DNA of 7,711 nt from Clostridia bacterium (GTDB taxonomy: Bacteria > Bacillota > Clostridia > Oscillospirales > CAG-382), in contig JAFVXP010000104.1 in NCBI GenBank assembly GCA_017501055.1, positions 1 through 7,711 of the forward strand, in the 5' to 3' direction. Positions 5,692 to 7,711 of the stretch are shown piece by piece. Position numbers and translations under genes: made by a program. A model generated the notes under the pieces. The model saw only the letters and a program-made list of their open reading frames with translations. It had not been told where the DNA came from and did no database searches. Position 1 is the first letter of the stretch, and every line of letters begins with the position of its first letter.

Positions 5692-5721
5692 AACGCTGTC
5701 GCATGACGGCGTTTGTTTTTT
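5692..5721 (+). terminator. Rho-independent terminator after dpaB
   Basis: A 9-bp stem AACGCTGTC (5692-5700) pairs with GACGGCGTT (5705-5713), including one T-G wobble, around a GCAT loop. TTTGTTTTTT follows (5712-5721). It insulates the spore genes from the strong promoter that starts about 20 nt downstream. Confidence 0.92.
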
Positions 5722-5741
5722 GTGCCAAAAATAGGTTTCTC

Positions 5742-5770
5742 TTGACAAAGCGTCTTTACTTTATTATAAT
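5742..5770 (+). promoter_or_regulatory. Consensus sigma-A promoter of the secreted SEEP-repeat protein
   Basis: TTGACA (5742-5747), a 17-nt spacer, TATAAT (5765-5770): a full-consensus vegetative promoter, with start near 5777 and a short leader. The -35 and the next six bases (TTGACAAAGCGT) are identical to those of the rrn promoter in this window. This implies high constitutive expression. Confidence 0.93.
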
Positions 5771-5798
5771 ATCGGTAAATAAAAAAGGAGGATATTTT

Positions 5799-7711
5799 AT
5801 GAAAAGATTTATCTCTTTCGCTGTCGTTATAGCAATGTTGGTCGCAATGATCCCCCTTGCTGTTTCGGCAGACGCAGAAAACATCACACTTAACTGCTGT
5901 TGTCCCAGAGGCTCTTCCCTTAACACCGATACCGGTTATACCGAGGGAAGTGAAGTCTATTATTTCTATTGGGGCAGCGGTTCGCTCAACCCTTCCGGAA
6001 CCTGGAACAGCGACAACATCACCGCTGAACAGTTCCAGAACTGGCACAAGATCCAGGCAACCTACGTTGCTTCTATCGACCAGTTCGTCGTTTCCGCTAC
6101 CGAAACCGCAGGCGAAGGCAACGTCACCTTCGATACTTGGTACTACGGCAACGCTTACAACACCCATAGAATCATTTTCGCAATTCACGAAAACCACCCT
6201 GCATACGATACTGCCGTTGCACTTGAAGAAGGCGACGCTCTCGTTCTTAAAGGCGGCACTCTTACCGACCTTGATATAGAAGGCGACCTTTCTACCAACA
6301 TTTACTTTGAAGTTACGGGCGAAAAGGCTCAGATCCCCGGTACCGAACCCATCGAACCTACCGTTCCCGTAACTCCCACCGGCGTTGACATCACCGTTGG
6401 TGCAGCTAACCTCTATTCCGCTTCTACCTACGTTTACGCTTGGGCTACCGCAGATGCTACCAAGACCGTAGAATCCGTTTATTCCGATGGCACCGGCATA
6501 ACCTTCCAGTATTGGTATCACGTTCTTCTTGAACTTGATGAAACAACCGGTCTCTACGTTGTTCAGGCAGCTGATGCGCTCCTTCCCGATTATGCAACCT
6601 GGACTCTCGGCGAAGGCAGAGTTGTCCTTATGGCTCACGATTCCTGCACCGATACCGTAAGCTTGAACAACCTCAAATCTCTCGCTGTCGGTGACACTCT
6701 CACCTTGAACGTCGGCTATGCCGCATTCCAGGACGTTTACTCCACCGTTGAAGGTGTAGTATTCAGCCAAGTTACCATTGACGAAGAACCCTCTGAAGAA
6801 CCTTCCGAAGAACCTTCCGAAGAACCCTCTGAAGAACCCTCCGAAGAACCCTCCGAAGAACCTTCCGAAGAACCCTCTGAAGAACCCTCCGAAGAACCTT
6901 CTGAAGAACCCTCTGAAGAACCTTCCGAAGAACCCTCTGAAGAACCTTCTGAAGACGTTTCTGACGTTGAACCCGGCTTCAACATCCAGGAAGCTATGGG
7001 TAACCCGTATCCCGACGGCGCATTCGATATGCTTGTTGAAGGCCCCGAAACCTACAAGGCTGGCGACAGCATCGAAGTTACCATCAAGGTTAAGAACATC
7101 ACTGCTTCCAACGGCACTGATACCGGTCTTACCCTCGTAGACTTCAAGCTCTACTACGATGAAACCAAGCTTCTCATCACCAACGACCTCAACGAAGATG
7201 ATGAAAACGGCGTAATCTGTGTAACCAAGCAGCCCGCTTCCAACTGGGAAAACCTTTCCAGCGTAACTCACACCTTCGATGAAGACGAATACGTCGCAAC
7301 TCCCGTTAACGACGGTCTTGTAAATCTCCGTCTCGCAACCATCAACACCAACAAGAGAAACTTCGCTGTTGAAGACGATTCCATCATCTTCACTCTCACC
7401 TTCGACGTAATTGAAGGCGCAGAAGGCGAAATTCCTGTATACATTCCTCACGCAACTGTAGAAGGCGCTACCAACTCTGCAGACGACCTCATCGAATGCA
7501 AGGGTAACGGTTCCTTCATCATAATCGCTGAAGAAGTTGAAGAACCTTCCGAAGAACCCTCTGAAGAACCTTCTGAAGAACCCTCTGAAGAACCCTCTGA
7601 AGAACCTTCCGAAGAACCTTCCGAAGAACCTTCTGAAGAACCTTCCGAAGAACCTTCCGAAGAACCTTCTGAAGAACCTTCCGAAGAACCCTCCGAAGAA
7701 CCCTCCGAAGA
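5799..7711 (+). CDS. Secreted multidomain protein with SEEP-repeat linkers (partial, runs off right edge)
   Basis: At least 637 codons without a stop in the window. AAAGGAGGA (5784-5792) precedes the ATG by 6 nt. Residues 1-24 form a signal peptide (MKRF, hydrophobic core, cleavage after VSA), so the product is exported. Residues ~27-160 and ~180-325 look like two copies of one beta-rich domain: RIIFAIH at 124-130 followed by a GDALVLKG block, and RVVLMAH at 274-280 followed by GDTLTLNVG. Residues 329-384 are 14 perfect EEPS units. Residues ~385-580 contain a beta domain (AGDSIEVTIKVKNI, LVDFKLYYDETKL, IIFTLTFDVIEG) resembling cohesin-type Ig-like modules. EEPS repeats resume at 581 and reach the edge. 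Asn is almost always AAC and Glu in the repeats is always GAA, which suggests high expression. Function is unknown; a surface adhesin, scaffold or envelope protein is possible. A wall or membrane anchor would lie beyond the window. Confidence 0.93.
   Translation, partial: MKRFISFAVVIAMLVAMIPLAVSADAENITLNCCCPRGSSLNTDTGYTEGSEVYYFYWGSGSLNPSGTWNSDNITAEQFQNWHKIQATYVASIDQFVVSATETAGEGNVTFDTWYYGNAYNTHRIIFAIHENHPAYDTAVALEEGDALVLKGGTLTDLDIEGDLSTNIYFEVTGEKAQIPGTEPIEPTVPVTPTGVDITVGAANLYSASTYVYAWATADATKTVESVYSDGTGITFQYWYHVLLELDETTGLYVVQAADALLPDYATWTLGEGRVVLMAHDSCTDTVSLNNLKSLAVGDTLTLNVGYAAFQDVYSTVEGVVFSQVTIDEEPSEEPSEEPSEEPSEEPSEEPSEEPSEEPSEEPSEEPSEEPSEEPSEEPSEEPSEDVSDVEPGFNIQEAMGNPYPDGAFDMLVEGPETYKAGDSIEVTIKVKNITASNGTDTGLTLVDFKLYYDETKLLITNDLNEDDENGVICVTKQPASNWENLSSVTHTFDEDEYVATPVNDGLVNLRLATINTNKRNFAVEDDSIIFTLTFDVIEGAEGEIPVYIPHATVEGATNSADDLIECKGNGSFIIIAEEVEEPSEEPSEEPSEEPSEEPSEEPSEEPSEEPSEEPSEEPSEEPSEEPSEEPSEEPSE
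6783..6950 (+). repeat. SEEP tandem repeat tract 1 (14 x 12 bp)
   Basis: Fourteen uninterrupted 12-bp units GAAGAACCYTCY, each coding EEPS, followed by a decayed unit GAAGAC. Only the Pro (CCC/CCT) and Ser (TCT/TCC) third bases vary. Every unit is six purines followed by six pyrimidines. As protein it is an acidic, proline-spaced, probably extended linker between the N-terminal domains and the cohesin-like domain. Confidence 0.97.
7539..7711 (+). repeat. SEEP tandem repeat tract 2 (at least 14 units, open at edge)
   Basis: Fourteen full 12-bp GAAGAACCYTCY units plus five bases before the window ends, with the same frame and codon constraints as tract 1. CCT-TCC units are more frequent here than in tract 1. 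It follows the cohesin-like domain and is either a second linker or a wall-spanning stalk. Its true length is unknown. Confidence 0.97.

Noticed and set aside
5859..5905. Cysteine cluster after the signal peptide considered as a lipoprotein lipobox
   Set aside because: There is no L-[AS]-[GA]-C at the cleavage site; the cysteines lie nine residues beyond a normal VSA cleavage site.
6783..6950. Short regular repeats considered as a CRISPR array
   Set aside because: The units are 12 bp, contiguous without spacers, in frame, and code EEPS.
6737..6985. Minus-strand frame coding SSEG repeats
   Set aside because: It is the antisense reading of the SEEP repeat DNA, with no start signal.
6778..7140. 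Plus-strand frame coding lysine/asparagine/proline repeats (KNPLKN type)
   Set aside because: It is an alternative frame through the same 12-bp repeats inside a clearly translated gene.
5676..7451. A 591-codon open frame on the minus strand, opposite the secreted protein gene
   Set aside because: It is glycine/phenylalanine-rich where it crosses the SEEP repeats, has no ribosome site at its start, and runs through the dpaB terminator and the consensus promoter. The plus-strand gene's codon bias (few codons that read as stops on the other strand) explains it.

Overview
The window looks like a chromosomal piece of an endospore-forming, anaerobic Clostridia-type Firmicute. A gut Oscillospiraceae/Ruminococcaceae-like lineage is my inference, not proven. 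The evidence is dipicolinate synthase genes, a SPOCS+LysM spore morphogenesis protein, a SpoVM-like micro-gene, a tetrahydrofolate riboswitch on folT, AGGAGG ribosome sites, sigma-A promoters close to consensus, and a secreted protein with Ser-Glu-Glu-Pro linkers.

Layout. (1) 1-306, minus strand: the first ~23 nt of a 16S rRNA gene that runs off the left edge, its leader, and a near-consensus rrn promoter (TTGACA-17-TAGAAT) with A-tracts upstream. (2) 307-2370, minus strand: a folate-salvage operon. A consensus promoter is followed by a perfect inverted repeat at the predicted start site, a THF riboswitch, a possible leader terminator, folT (folate ECF transporter S component) and folC, which overlaps folT by ATGA. 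FolT would import folate and FolC would polyglutamylate and trap it, with THF feeding back through the riboswitch. No terminator is visible between folC and the rrn promoter. (3) 2396-2669, minus strand: a 64-codon two-helix membrane protein gene followed 10 nt later by a 22-codon gene that reads as SpoVM. (4) 2709-5721, plus strand: a SipL/SpoVID-type SPOCS+LysM protein, then dpaA and dpaB (ATGA overlap), closed by a strong intrinsic terminator. (5) 5742-7711, plus strand: a perfect consensus promoter and the start of a large secreted protein that is still open at the right edge. It has a signal peptide, two similar N-terminal domains, a 14-unit SEEP linker, a cohesin-like beta domain, and a second SEEP tract of at least 14 units.

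How it fits together. Regions 3 and 4 form a divergent spore-envelope cluster. SpoVM marks the curved forespore membrane in Bacillus, SPOCS-LysM proteins (SpoVID, SipL) link the basement layer to coat assembly, and DpaAB makes the dipicolinate loaded into the spore core. The two flanking units, folate salvage/rRNA and the highly expressed secreted protein, are vegetative in character.

The most notable items are the SpoVM-sized gene beside its known functional partner, the uncharacterised membrane protein coupled to it, the inverted repeat at the start of the THF-riboswitch transcript, and the modular SEEP-linked exported protein.
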